Positions 26,291 to 35,649 of a stretch of DNA of 64,000 nt are shown here, in pieces. Each line of letters begins with the position of its first letter. The stretch's first letter is position 1. The position numbers and the translations under genes are program-made. This stretch comes from Chrysaora quinquecirrha (lineage: Eukaryota; Cnidaria; Scyphozoa; Semaeostomeae; Pelagiidae): contig JACTAT010000216.1 in the NCBI GenBank assembly GCA_014526335.1, positions 56,001 to 120,000 on the forward strand, written 5' to 3'. The notes below the pieces were generated by a model that saw only the letters and a list, made by a program, of their open reading frames with translations, searched no databases and had not been told where the DNA came from.

Positions 26291-26362
26291 TGCGTCGGCC
26301 AGGAGTTGAACCCGGATCGATTGCTTGGAAGGCAACCATGCTAACCGCTACACCACCAACGC
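26291..26362 (-). tRNA. tRNA-Gly(TCC) copy 21
   Basis: C variant with the CTCCTGG T-stem change seen in copy 1. Confidence 0.88.
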
Positions 26363-26453
26363 TTGTTGCACTTTTAAGGAGAAATAGTTGATTTACTTTT
26401 CCGTTTGGTTTGAAATAGTATCCTCTTACTGCAAAATGATATCTTAAATATTA

Positions 26454-26525
26454 TGCGTCGGCCGGGAGTTGAACCCGGATCAATTGCTTGGAAGGCAACC
26501 ATGCTAACCGCTACACCACCAACGC
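26454..26525 (-). tRNA. tRNA-Gly(TCC) copy 22
   Basis: T variant, consensus sequence. Confidence 0.93.
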
Positions 26526-26616
26526 TTGTTGCACTTTTAAGGGGAAATAGTTGATTTACTTTTCCGTTTGGCTTGAAATAGTATCCTCTTACTGCAAAAT
26601 GATATCTTAAATATTA

Positions 26617-26688
26617 TGCGTCGGCCGGGAGTTGAACCCGGATCGATTGCTTGGAAGGCAACCATGCTAACCGCTACACCACCAACGC
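26617..26688 (-). tRNA. tRNA-Gly(TCC) copy 23
   Basis: C variant, consensus sequence. Confidence 0.93.
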
Positions 26689-26779
26689 TTGTTGCATTTT
26701 TAAGGGGAAATAGTTGATTTACTTTTTCGTTTGGTTTGAAATAGTATTCTCTTACTGCAAAATGATATCTTAAATATTA

Positions 26780-26851
26780 TGCGTCGGCCGGGAGTTGAAC
26801 CCGGATCAATTGCTTGGAAGGCAACCATGCTAACCGCTACACCACCAACGC
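26780..26851 (-). tRNA. tRNA-Gly(TCC) copy 24
   Basis: T variant, consensus sequence. Confidence 0.93.
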
Positions 26852-26942
26852 TTGTTGCACTTTTAAGGGGAAATAGTTGATTTACTTTTCCGTTTGGCTT
26901 GAAATAGTATCTTCTTACTGCAAAATGATATCTTAAATATTA

Positions 26943-27014
26943 TGCGTCGGCCGGGAGTTGAACCCGGATCGATTGCTTGGAAGGCAACCATGCTAACCGC
27001 TACACCACCAACGC
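26943..27014 (-). tRNA. tRNA-Gly(TCC) copy 25
   Basis: C variant, consensus sequence. Confidence 0.93.
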
Positions 27015-27105
27015 TTGTTGCATTTTTAAGGGGAAATAGTTGATTTACTTTTTCGTTTGGTTTGAAATAGTATTCTCTTACTGCAAAATGATATCTTAAA
27101 TATTA

Positions 27106-27177
27106 TGCGTCGGCCAGGAGTTGAGCCCGGATCGATTGCTTGGAAGGCAACCATGCTAACCGCTACACCACCAACGC
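27106..27177 (-). tRNA. tRNA-Gly(TCC) copy 26
   Basis: C variant; T-arm changes CGGGCTCAA and CTCCTGG alter the B box (GGCTC), so promoter strength may be reduced. Confidence 0.8.
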
Positions 27178-27268
27178 TTGTTGCATTTTTAAGGGGAAAA
27201 AGTTGATTTACTTTTTCGTTTGGCCTGAAATAGTATTCTCTTACTGCAAAATGATATCTTAAATATTA

Positions 27269-27340
27269 TGCGTCGGCCGGGAGTTGAACCCGGATCGATT
27301 GCTTGGAAGGCAACCATGCTAACTGCTACACCACCAACGC
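27269..27340 (-). tRNA. tRNA-Gly(TCC) copy 27
   Basis: C variant with GCAGTTAGC in the D arm, as in copy 1. Confidence 0.9.
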
Positions 27341-27430
27341 TTGTTGCATTTTTAAGGGGAAATAGTTGATTTACTTTTCCGTTTGGTTGAAATAGTATTC
27401 TCTTACTGCAAAATGATATCTTAATTATTT

Positions 27431-27480
27431 TGCGTCGGCCGGGAGTTGAACTCGGATCGATTGCTTGGAAGGCAACCATT
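27431..27480 (-). pseudogene. Truncated tRNA-Gly copy 28 at the array edge
   Basis: Only the anticodon arm, T arm and 3' acceptor remain. The D arm and 5' end are replaced by unrelated TTTATTTGCC sequence. The T stem reads CGAGTTCAA. The array ends here. Confidence 0.85.
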
Positions 27481-27824
27481 TTATTTGCCTTTAAACCTGA
27501 CTAGACCATAATGACTATGAGCAGAACCCCATTCGCTCTACTTTTCCATTAACCTATTGCAGCTTTTCCGAAAACTACAATAGAGTACCCACCCAATCAA
27601 GGAACCTTAAAGAGGTCCTGTTGGGGTTAGTCATTACACAGTGGTCAAGTATTTTTAAAATGGAAAGATGTTATAAGTGGTCGTTTTAAAGGTGAAATTT
27701 CTAATTAACGTGCAAAATATGTTCGAAAATTCGACCGACGATATGGTTGATTTTTTTTCCGAAATACGGTACTTTTTTAAGACTGAACTACTACTAAGAT
27801 GTGCGCGCAAAAGCAACCTCGTCC

Positions 27825-28195
27825 CCAGGCCCCAAATCGAATTTCCACGAATCTCAACCGTCATATCGATTTGGACCCTGGTACCGGCGGCGAAACTTAG
27901 GCCAAATCTGCCAAAATACTGGCAATTTTGGCCTATCAGAACAAGATTTAGATTCAGATGTTCTAAGAAAGGAAGTGCAAAGAATTCCATTGATAACTGT
28001 AAGGCAAGATACAATACCTGATGTAGCATCATTTTTTGGTTTTATAGATGTTTTTCACCTAGTTTTCGGACTATTTTGGTGTGAAATTTTGAAGAAACTG
28101 TGACATCACTTAAAATATCTATTTTTGAACAGCCAATCAAATTGCGAGTGGACAAGGCCGACACCAGGGTCGAATATGGACAGCGGAGTTTCACG
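27825..28195. repeat. Dispersed repeat starting CTCGTCCCCAGG
   Basis: The left part (CTCGTCCCCAGGCCCCAAAT, then CGAATTTCCACGAATCTCAA) and the right edge (ATATGGACAGCGGAGTTTCA) match the small palindromic unit at 57168-57278, with extra sequence in between. The open frames on both strands here are not shared with the other copy. Confidence 0.5.
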
Positions 28196-28760
28196 TAGTA
28201 GGCACGTAAGGAAATGTGGCATGTAGGCACGTTGGCACGTACAAAGCTTTGGCACGTAGGCACGTAAGGAAATGTGGCATGTAGGCACGTTGGCACGTAC
28301 AAAGCTTTGGCACGTAGGCACGTAAGGAAATGTGGCATGTAGGCACGTTGGCACGTACAAAGCTTTGGCACGTTGGCACGTAAGGAAATGTGGCACGTAG
28401 GCACGTTGGCACGTACAAAGCTTTGGCACGTTGGCACGTAAGACAATATGGCACGTAGGCACGTACAAAGCTTTGGCACGTTGGCACGTAAGAAAATATG
28501 GCACGTAGGCACGTACAAAGCTTTAGCACGTTGGCACGTAAGACAATATGGCACGTATGCACGTTGGCACGTACAAAGCTTTGGCACATTGGCACATAAG
28601 GAAATATGGCACGTTGGCACGTTGGCACGTACAAAGCTTTGGCACGTTGGCACGTAAGAAAAATGGCACGTTGGCACGTTCAAAGCTTTGGCATATAGGC
28701 ACGTAAGAAATTGTGGCATGTATGGCACGTAATTTAGCACACTCGTCAAATTTGTGTCAT
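28190..28760. repeat. GGCACGT minisatellite
   Basis: Units of about 50-61 bp combine GGCACGTAGGCACGT, GTACAAAGCTTTGGCACGT and GTAAGGAAATGTGGCA. About ten units are present. AAAGCTTT palindromes recur once per unit. The right edge reads GGCACGTAATTTAGCACACT. Cys/Thr-rich minus-strand frames are artefacts. Confidence 0.9.
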
Positions 28761-29244
28761 ATACCATTTTATGATAAAAAGCCAAAAAACCTGATCCAAA
28801 GGTAGATAAGGTACTATTTCAGCTCCGCCTATCTCATTGAACCAATGCAGCCCAATGTGTATTGCAAAACAAATACAGCGCCACAATAACATTTTTTGCT
28901 TTGTGAAAATCGAAGAGAAATGAAAGAATTGTCTTCATGAGGCTTGAGCTTGGCTTTATTAATTCTTAAATTTCAGCGATTTTGAGCCTTAGTATTCTCG
29001 TAGCCTGTATTCTTATTAAAACATAGGGGCCCTATGGGCATGTTCGAAGAACGACTCTGGTTGAATATAGCTATTTCGGTCAAATGATGAAAGATGTTTA
29101 TCGGTATGCACAACGATGATGATAATGATTATGATGATAATGGTGGTGGTTATGATGATGAACACGATGATCATGATGCTGGTTGATAGGGTGATTGTGG
29201 TGGTATGGTGGGTGTGGTGGTGGTGGTAGAGGTGGTTGTGGTGC

Positions 29245-29683
29245 TGTCATACGGTTAGTTTTCAGTGCTTTGCTAGTTGGCAGCGTTCGCGTTCGCGCCC
29301 TTTCATTTCTGTTTTTCCCATGGTTTTCTTTGCCTGTTTTGCGTCATTTAGTTTCTGTGCGCGGGTCATAAGGCATCTTGCGCGCCTTATTAGCATGGCT
29401 CATGTGTCCATGGCTCCTCGTTAGTCAGTTGATTAGGCACCTTTAGTTTTTATCATGTTTAGCGTATTCTTTTCTATATTTGTAACAATGCTTTGTTTTA
29501 CTTCTTTGCCAATTCGGCTAGACGCTTCATTTGTGTATTTAAGTTCGCTCATTTCATCAGTTTATTTAACTTACACTTAACAGTTGAGTTCATGGGATAT
29601 AAGTTTGCGAAAATTATATCCACGTGTTTTTCTGTGTTACTTCTGTGGGAAGTCTTCGGTCAAATTTGGGAAACCGATTTACA
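29245..29683 (+). repeat. 5' LTR of the Gypsy element
   Basis: It starts TGTCATACGGTTAG and ends ACCGATTTACA, flanked on the left by GTGC at 29241-29244. Confidence 0.95.
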
Positions 29684-29684
29684 T

Positions 29685-29702
29685 TGGTGTCAGGTGTGGG
29701 AT
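29685..29702 (+). promoter_or_regulatory. Primer-binding site, tRNA-Leu type
   Basis: TGGTGTCAGGTGTGGGAT lies one base after the 5' LTR. It complements the 3' end of animal tRNA-Leu (TGGTGTCAGGAGTGGGAT from memory of the tRNA family), with one mismatch. Confidence 0.65.
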
Positions 29703-29914
29703 AAAGAAATCTGAAAAGTTTCAAGCCTACAGCCCGAACAAGAACAAGAGATAGAGATAAAGACAAAGACATTGGTTGTGTCGTTCGTAAGTGATCACTG
29801 TATATAGACTCATAAACTGCTACAGCTTTTTGCTATTTGTATATATCGCTTAAACTTTGCTGAAACATTAGACCTGAACCTTTTTGAACATTCGTTTTTG
29901 AAAAACAAAAAAAA

Positions 29915-30787
29915 ATGAGTAAGAAGAGAGCTGCACGATCTAGAGTAGATGATTTTGAAGAACCTTTTGTAATCAAACAAGATGAGCAGCCTAAAACTGT
30001 CGCTCAACCAAGCAAATTTTTCGGGGAACCAGGAGACGATATCGAAAAATGGTTGAAAAGTTTCGAAAGAGTCGCAAAAGCTAATGGTTGGTCTGAAAAG
30101 CGACAAAGTGACATTTTGCCTGCATTTTTAAGGGACCGTGCTGCTGAATTTTATGATGAGCTTTCAGAAGAAAACCGCTCTAGCCTTGGAAAAATTAAAG
30201 AGGCCTTAACATCTCATTTCTTGCCTAAGGAAGCACGTAGATTTTACTATGCGGATCTTTATTCACGTAGACAGGGCGAACAAGAATCTGTCGATGATTT
30301 CGGAAGAGAAATTCAACATCTTGTCCGCAGGGCCTACGCGGAAATGCCGGTTGAACACCAGGACACTCTCATGAGAGAGCATTTCGTAAATGGTCTCAGA
30401 GCTGAATTGAAGCGAATTGTCTTGATATCAGACCCAAAAACGTTGAATAAGGCTCTGGATTTCGCCAAACGAGAAGAGATAAATGAAAAAATTACAAATG
30501 GGCCAGCACCTTGGACAAAACAAAAACCGCCTGTTGTACCTGTAGCCGCTTTTTCGGGTGAACAACGTTTAAACGAACGTTTAGATCGTCTAGAAGGTGT
30601 AATAGAGAAACTTGCGATAACTGTCGCTGAATCTGCCGTCAATCGAAGAAGTCGCAATAATCGAAATTTTGGAAACTTACGTGCAAGTGATGGACGTCCC
30701 ATCTGCAACTATTGCAAACGAGTAGGCCATATCGAAGCCAAATGCAGGGATAAAGTCGAGAAGCAAGAACAGAACTCAAAAAACTAA
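29915..30787 (+). CDS. gag: Gypsy gag polyprotein with zinc knuckle
   Basis: The 290-residue frame is intact from ATG at 29915. The N-terminal and middle part is capsid-like, with FFGEPGDDIEKWLKSFERVA, AEFYDELSEE and SVDDFGREIQHLV. Near the C terminus the CNYCKRVGHIEAKC motif fits the CCHC nucleocapsid pattern. It ends at TAA 30785-30787, immediately after an A-AAA-AAC heptamer, so pol would be made by -1 frameshifting. It structures the virus-like particle in other Gypsy elements. Confidence 0.9.
   Translation: MSKKRAARSRVDDFEEPFVIKQDEQPKTVAQPSKFFGEPGDDIEKWLKSFERVAKANGWSEKRQSDILPAFLRDRAAEFYDELSEENRSSLGKIKEALTSHFLPKEARRFYYADLYSRRQGEQESVDDFGREIQHLVRRAYAEMPVEHQDTLMREHFVNGLRAELKRIVLISDPKTLNKALDFAKREEINEKITNGPAPWTKQKPPVVPVAAFSGEQRLNERLDRLEGVIEKLAITVAESAVNRRSRNNRNFGNLRASDGRPICNYCKRVGHIEAKCRDKVEKQEQNSKN
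30778..30784 (+). promoter_or_regulatory. -1 ribosomal frameshift slippery heptamer A_AAA_AAC
   Basis: In the gag frame the codons are TCA AAA AAC TAA. A -1 slip continues as AAA AAA CTA ATT, the open pol frame. The heptamer fits the X_XXY_YYZ rule and abuts the gag stop. Confidence 0.85.
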
Positions 30788-31737
30788 TTTCTGCTGCACA
30801 CGAATCAACATCTTTGGGGTGTGATGCAGCTAAGTCGAATATTTTAAATCGTCATTGTTTAAATTCCGAAATTATTAATGCGCCTTTACAATCTGTAACA
30901 TTTACTAGTTGTGTAGGAAATTTTGAAACAGAAATTGTTATTGATTCAGGGTCGGGAATTACGATTATGAGCTTTGATTTGTTTAATTTGATTAATAAGT
31001 ATGCCAAATCACCGTTAGAAATGAGCAATAATGCTGTATTAGCTAAAACCGCAACAGGAGAGAGTTTAGAAATATTAGGGACGACTTGTGTTGAGTTAGA
31101 TTTAAGCGATAGTCAATGGTATGTAGATTGTTATGTTGTTCGTAACTTTCGTTATCCATTCTTGTTAGGAACCGATTTCCTAGTTAAATCTAATGCTACA
31201 ATTGATATGGCGAAGATGCAAGCGACCATAGCTATGCACACGGTACCCATCAGCGTAGTTAAGCGCGCTCGCCAAGTTCCTGTTTGCGTCATGGAAACCA
31301 TGGAAATTCCGTCGCGTAGCGAAGCAATTCTTACTGGCCGTATTTCTGGGTTACAGGGAACAGTCTTAGTTGAGCCAAAGTACGAGATTTCTAGTAGTAA
31401 CTCTATATTGTATCCTGCTAGATCTGTTGCTAATGTTTCTGAAAATAAAATTCCAGTAAAAGTAATTAATGCTAACGATTTCCCAGTAAAGATTTTCGCA
31501 GGGACATGTGTCGGCACGGCAGAGACGTTTGAAGAACCGAAAGACCTACATGATAATGGTGAGTCAACTTTACACAATTTATCTAATTGTAATTGGCTTA
31601 ATGACATTGATTTACAGAATTGCTCTATTTCTGATTCTGAAAGATGCCAACTTTTAAGTTTGCTTAGTGAATTTAAAGATGTATTTGTAAAATCTGATTC
31701 TGAATTTGGGCGTGCCAATCGTTTTTCTCATAATATA
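30778..31737 (+). pseudogene. pol: Gypsy pol part 1: protease and start of reverse transcriptase
   Basis: The frame is -1 relative to gag. The aspartic protease shows IDSGSGITIMS (D-S-G active site) and the later LLGTDFL strand. The linker to reverse transcriptase, SLLSEFKDVFVKSDSEFGRA, then NRFSHNI, is the usual lead-in. It runs straight into a MITE at 31738 and the catalytic YxDD region is absent. Confidence 0.85.
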
Positions 31738-32348
31738 CAGGGTGGCCCAAAAAAAAGGGACCCCCTTAGGTAAATAATTTCTGTATAAATTTTCTCGAGG
31801 AGGAATATTATCAAATTTATACCAGGTAATATTCAAGTCAAGTGCGCTATCGTGTAGAAATATGTTGGTGATAAGAGCTTCCATCTCGGCGCAATGGGAC
31901 ATTAAATTCATGATGTCCAAAAACCAGCTGTTTATATTCCATCATTGCGTACTGTACTGCAATCGTGCGTGAAGGAGAATCATTATCCCAGAGTAAAATT
32001 GTCACGACCATTAATGTATGGTCAGTCATATTAGTGAAGTGTTTTGAGCAGGATTGAGGACATTTTGAATATCATTTGACTGAAAGAATGAGTTATTGAT
32101 TTTTCTGTTTTGTTGCGTAAGGATTACGTAAGGGTATAAAGTTGCATATTTTGTTACAGTACGTTTTTGGATTGTAAAGTTTTAAAGTCAATTTATTCAG
32201 AGATACTAACCCATATCATCATGATATTTACACGATATATCTCACTTGAGTTGAATATCATGTAGTATTAATTTCATGAAATTCCAACTTAAGAATAAAT
32301 TATTAATAAATTATTTTTAGTTAGGGGTCCCTTTTTTGGGCCACCCTG
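31738..32348. mobile_element. 611 bp MITE with TA duplication inside Gypsy pol
   Basis: Its inverted ends are CAGGGTGGCCCAAAAAA...GGGACCCC, and TA dinucleotides stand immediately outside at 31736-31737 and 32349-32350. This fits a Tc1/mariner-type non-autonomous element. There is no reading frame of note. Confidence 0.85.
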
Positions 32349-32350
32349 TA

Positions 32351-34178
32351 TCCTCTGAATAATTTGCTCAAGAAAGGGGTTAAGTTCACATGGAACGAGG
32401 AATGTCAGAATGCTTTTGAACAGTTGAGAGATTCTTTGCTTCAGGCACCTGTGCTATCTTATCCTGACTTCAAAGAAAAGTTCTGTTTATACACTGATGC
32501 TAGTAATACAGGCATAGGAGCTATTCTTGCACAGAACGTTAACGGGGTCGAACAGACTATTGCCTTTGCTAGTCGTAGCTTAAAGCCGCATGAAAGAAAG
32601 TATGCTACCATTGAAAGAGAATGTTTAGCTATAGTATGGGGTATTAAACATTTCCGCCCTTACCTATACGGTAGAGAGTTTGATATCATTACGGATCATA
32701 ACCCCCTTAAATGGTTGGACAACGCCAGGGATCCACATTCTCGTCTTTCTAGATGGTCTTTGGCCTTACAAAGCTATGCTTATACTATTAAACATAGGCC
32801 AGGCAAGTCTCACGGTAACGTTGATGCATTGTCGCGCAAACCTGATAGCTTTATTGATCAATCTTTGCAACAAGTTATAGATGCGCCTGTTAATGCTATT
32901 GATTCGCCAGGGTTACAGTTAGATCGTGTTAGGGAACTTCAAAGGCAAGATCCATCTTTGCAACATCTTAACTCATATTTTGAATCAGGTACTATTCCTG
33001 AAGACTCAGTAAGCGCTCGTCGGTTAATGGCCACAGTGGATGACTATGTGTTTGAGGATGGTATTTTATATCATATTGATAAGGGACATGCTCGTAGTAG
33101 AAATACAGCGCGTAAGCAATTAGTAATTCCTAGAGCTCTTAAAGATGAGGTCATGCTATCTCTACACGAAGAAATAACGTCAGGGCATTTATCCTTTAGG
33201 AAAACGTATTTGAAAATTAAGCAGCGCTACTTTTGGACTGGTATGTATACGGAAATCGAAAAATGGTGTGCTTCTTGTGTGGATTGCGCTACTAAGAAAA
33301 CCCCTCGCAATTTAGCAAAAGCACCTTTGCAACCTATTCCGGTCGAAGGTCCATTTGACCGCGTAGCCGTCGATGTTCTAGGTCCTTTTCCGACTTCAGA
33401 TCGGGGAAACAAATATGTTGTTATTTTTACCGACTATTTTACCAAGTGGACTGAAGCTTTTGCAGTAAAGAATGCTGATGCATTGACCACTGCGAAATTA
33501 TTTGTAGAAGAAATTCTGTGCCGTCATTCAGCACCACGGAAATTGTTATCCGATCGTGGCAAGAATTTCTTGTCTAAAGTAGTCAAAGGTATATGTCAGA
33601 TGGTAAATACATCCAAAGTAAATACAACAAGTTACCATCCCGAATGTGATGGATTAGTCGAGCGTTTCAACCATACGTTTACTACAATAATATCTATGTA
33701 TGTATCTGAACATCATCGTGATTGGGATCATTTTATTCCGTACGCTTTATTTGCATACAGAACTGCTGTTCAATCTAGTACCAATGAGTCACCCTTTTAT
33801 TTGATGCATGGGAGAGACCCCCGTTTTCCTATAGATGCTTCTCTGTTGCAAGCTCAAGAACTTTATTCTAATACAGATGACTATTGAGGTGTCCTAGCAG
33901 ATAGATTCTTTGAAGCCCGCAAACTCACTAACGACAACATCGAGTTAGCACAACAAAGGCAAAAAGAACAGTATGACAAAACTGCGAAGGAAATCTCTTA
34001 TGATATTGGACAACGAGTATGGTTGTACACACCCTGTAAAAAGAAAGGTCTTTCATCTAAATTAACTCATAATTGGCATGGACCATATCGGATCTTAGCT
34101 AAGAAATCTCCCGTCAATTATCTTTTAGATGCAAATGATGAGCGTAATTACATACAAAATGTCCATGTTAATAGATAA
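32351..34178 (+). pseudogene. pol: Gypsy pol part 2: RNase H and integrase
   Basis: The frame resumes PLNNLLKKGVKFTW at the end of the reverse transcriptase thumb. RNase H follows (LYTDASNTGIGAILAQ, ATIERECLAIVWGIKHFRPY, DHNPLKWL). The integrase zinc-binding HHCC part includes SGHLSFRKTYLKIKQRYFW and CASCVDCATKK. Its DDE core shows AVDVLGPFP, LLSDRGKNF and YHPECDGLVERFNHTF. A single TGA at 33885-33887 interrupts it, after which the same frame reads GVLADRFFEARKL to TAA at 34176. Loss of one base there shifts the chromodomain out of frame. Confidence 0.92.
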
Positions 34179-34483
34179 AGCCTTTTATCTCCACAGATAC
34201 ACGTCCGGAAAGCGAATACCCTGTCAAACAACACGAAAATGCAAATGAGAAAGAAATTGATGATGATCATGATGACAGCGATCAAGATCCAGCTGAACTG
34301 GCAGTCAAAGCTATCCTTGATAAGAAAGTCGTTAAAAATCGTTCTGGCCGCCGAGAAACTTCTTATCTTGTTCAGTGGGAGGATGACAGCATCGAGCCAT
34401 CTTGGGAACCTCTTTCAAATCTGCACTGTGGTGAGCTTTTAAAAGAATTTGAAACTTCGCTAAATAAAAAGAAAACTTGTTAG
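34178..34483 (+). pseudogene. Gypsy integrase C-terminal chromodomain
   Basis: In the third frame an acidic linker (EKEIDDDHDDSDQD) leads to VKAILDKKVVKNRSG, SYLVQWEDDSIEPSWEPLSN and L, a typical chromodomain core with aromatic W and E-x-x-W-E-P. It ends in TAG. In chromodomain-bearing Gypsy elements this module directs integration to chromatin marks. Confidence 0.85.
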
Positions 34484-34554
34484 CTCGTACACGGCAACCT
34501 AGACTTCACTCGCAAGAATCGAGGGCGATTCTTTCCTTCCTGCCCCGGGAGGTA

Positions 34555-34993
34555 TGTCATACGGTTAGTTTTCAGTGCTTTGCTAGTTGGCAGCGTTCGC
34601 GTTCGCGCCCTTTCATTTCTGTTTTTCCCATGGTTTTCTTTGCCTCTTTTGCGTCATTTAGTTTTTGTGCGCGGGTCATAAGGCATCTTGCGCGCCTTAT
34701 TAGCATGGCTCATGTGTCGATGGCTCCTCGTTAGTCAGTTTATTAGGCACCTTTAGTTTTTATCATGTTTAGCGTATTCTTTTCTATATTTGTAACAATG
34801 CTTCGTTTTACTCCTTTGCCAATTCGGCTAGACGCTTCATTTGTGTATTTAAGTTCGCTCATTTCATCAGTTTATTTAACTTACACTTAACAGTTGAGTT
34901 CATGGGATATAAGTTTGCGAAAATTATATCCACGTGTTTTTCTGTGTTACTTCTGTGGGAAGTCTTCGGCCAAATTTGGGAAACCGATTTACA
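34555..34993 (+). repeat. 3' LTR of the Gypsy element
   Basis: It is the same length as the 5' LTR, follows CCCCGGGAGGTA (weak polypurine tract) and is followed by the GTGC duplication at 34994-34997. Confidence 0.95.
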
Positions 34994-35335
34994 GTGCTGA
35001 AGGGGTGGTTGTGGTGGTTGTGATAGGGGTGATCGTGGTGATGGTTGTAGGGGTGGTTGTGGTGGTGGTGATAAGGGTGGTCGAGGTGATAGTTGTAGGG
35101 GTGGTTGTGGTGGTGGTGATAGGGGTGGTCGAGGTAATGGTTGCAGGGCTGGTTGCGGTTGTGGTGATAGGGGTGATCATGATGCTGGTTGGTAGGGGTG
35201 ATTGTGGTGGTATGGTGGGTGTGGTGGTGGTGGTAGAGGTGGTTGTGGTGCTGAAGGGGTGGTTGTGGTGGTGGTGATAGGGATGGTCGTGGTGATGGTT
35301 GTAGGGATGCTTGTGGTGGTGGTGCCGTTCCTTAA
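34994..35335 (+). repeat. TGG/GGT-rich low-complexity block, right half of the Gypsy target
   Basis: It continues the GGTGGTTGTGGTG pattern of 29120-29244, so the retrotransposon split one repeat. It is similar in reverse orientation to 880-1130. Confidence 0.8.
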
Positions 35336-35649
35336 ATAACCGCAAATTGCGCTTCAATTATAAGTTGAAAAAGGAAAGACCACTTAACTGGCTGCTGCTT
35401 GTAGAAGTTGTTTCTTCTTGAAGTGAAGAAATAAATTAAAAACCATGCAGGAACACCGCGACGTAAAAAACAACAGATAAACTATAGTTTCGAATTTGAA
35501 TATTTTTTAGAACTAATATTTCGCCCTGCCAAGCAAGGCTTCTTCAGAGTGTTGTTTTATTAATGAGAAAAGAAAAATAAACTCCTTAATTATTATAATA
35601 GTAATAAGGGTAAAATAGTTAGGTAGTGGGAAGAAGAGGTTAGAGTGGG

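Larger units (their letters stand above)
23034..27480 (-). repeat. Tandem array of tRNA-Gly(TCC) genes, 163 bp period
   Basis: Twenty-seven complete 72-nt tRNA genes and a truncated 28th lie head to tail. From copy 3 to copy 27 every start is exactly 163 bp from the next. Each unit is the tRNA followed on its own strand by ATAATATTTAAGATATCATT with a TTTT stretch usable as a Pol III terminator, then a ~90 bp AT-rich spacer. The internal A box (TGGTGTAGCGG) and B box (GGTTCAACTCC) are kept. Spacers come in a few sub-types (TTGGTTTG, TTGGCTTG, TTAGCTTG), so units amplified in blocks. The sequence folds as a standard cloverleaf with loop CTTCCAA, anticodon TCC. Confidence 0.97.
29245..34993 (+). 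mobile_element. Gypsy-type LTR retrotransposon with chromodomain, inactivated
   Basis: Two 439 bp LTRs begin TGTCATACGG and end GATTTACA. They differ at about seven positions by eye, which suggests a fairly recent insertion. GTGC stands directly outside both LTRs as a 4 bp target duplication. Internal order is primer-binding site, gag, protease, [reverse transcriptase lost, MITE inserted], RNase H, integrase, chromodomain. Three further inactivating changes are seen in pol. The element landed in a TGG-rich repeat, the reverse complement of 780-1245, splitting it. Confidence 0.95.

Noticed and set aside
22954..27479. Minus-strand reading frames of ~96 residues with repeated MVAFQAIDPGSTPGRR
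   Set aside because: They are translations of the tRNA-Gly bodies and spacers; the RNA gene explains them fully.
23034..27480. CRISPR-like interpretation of the regular 163 bp repeats
   Set aside because: Repeats are tRNA genes and spacers are themselves near-identical, the opposite of a CRISPR array, and the genome is eukaryotic.
28042..28785. Cys/Thr-rich repeat protein on the minus strand (CTCQRAYVPHFLTC...)
   Set aside because: The frame follows the GGCACGT minisatellite; several frames and both strands are open in the same way.
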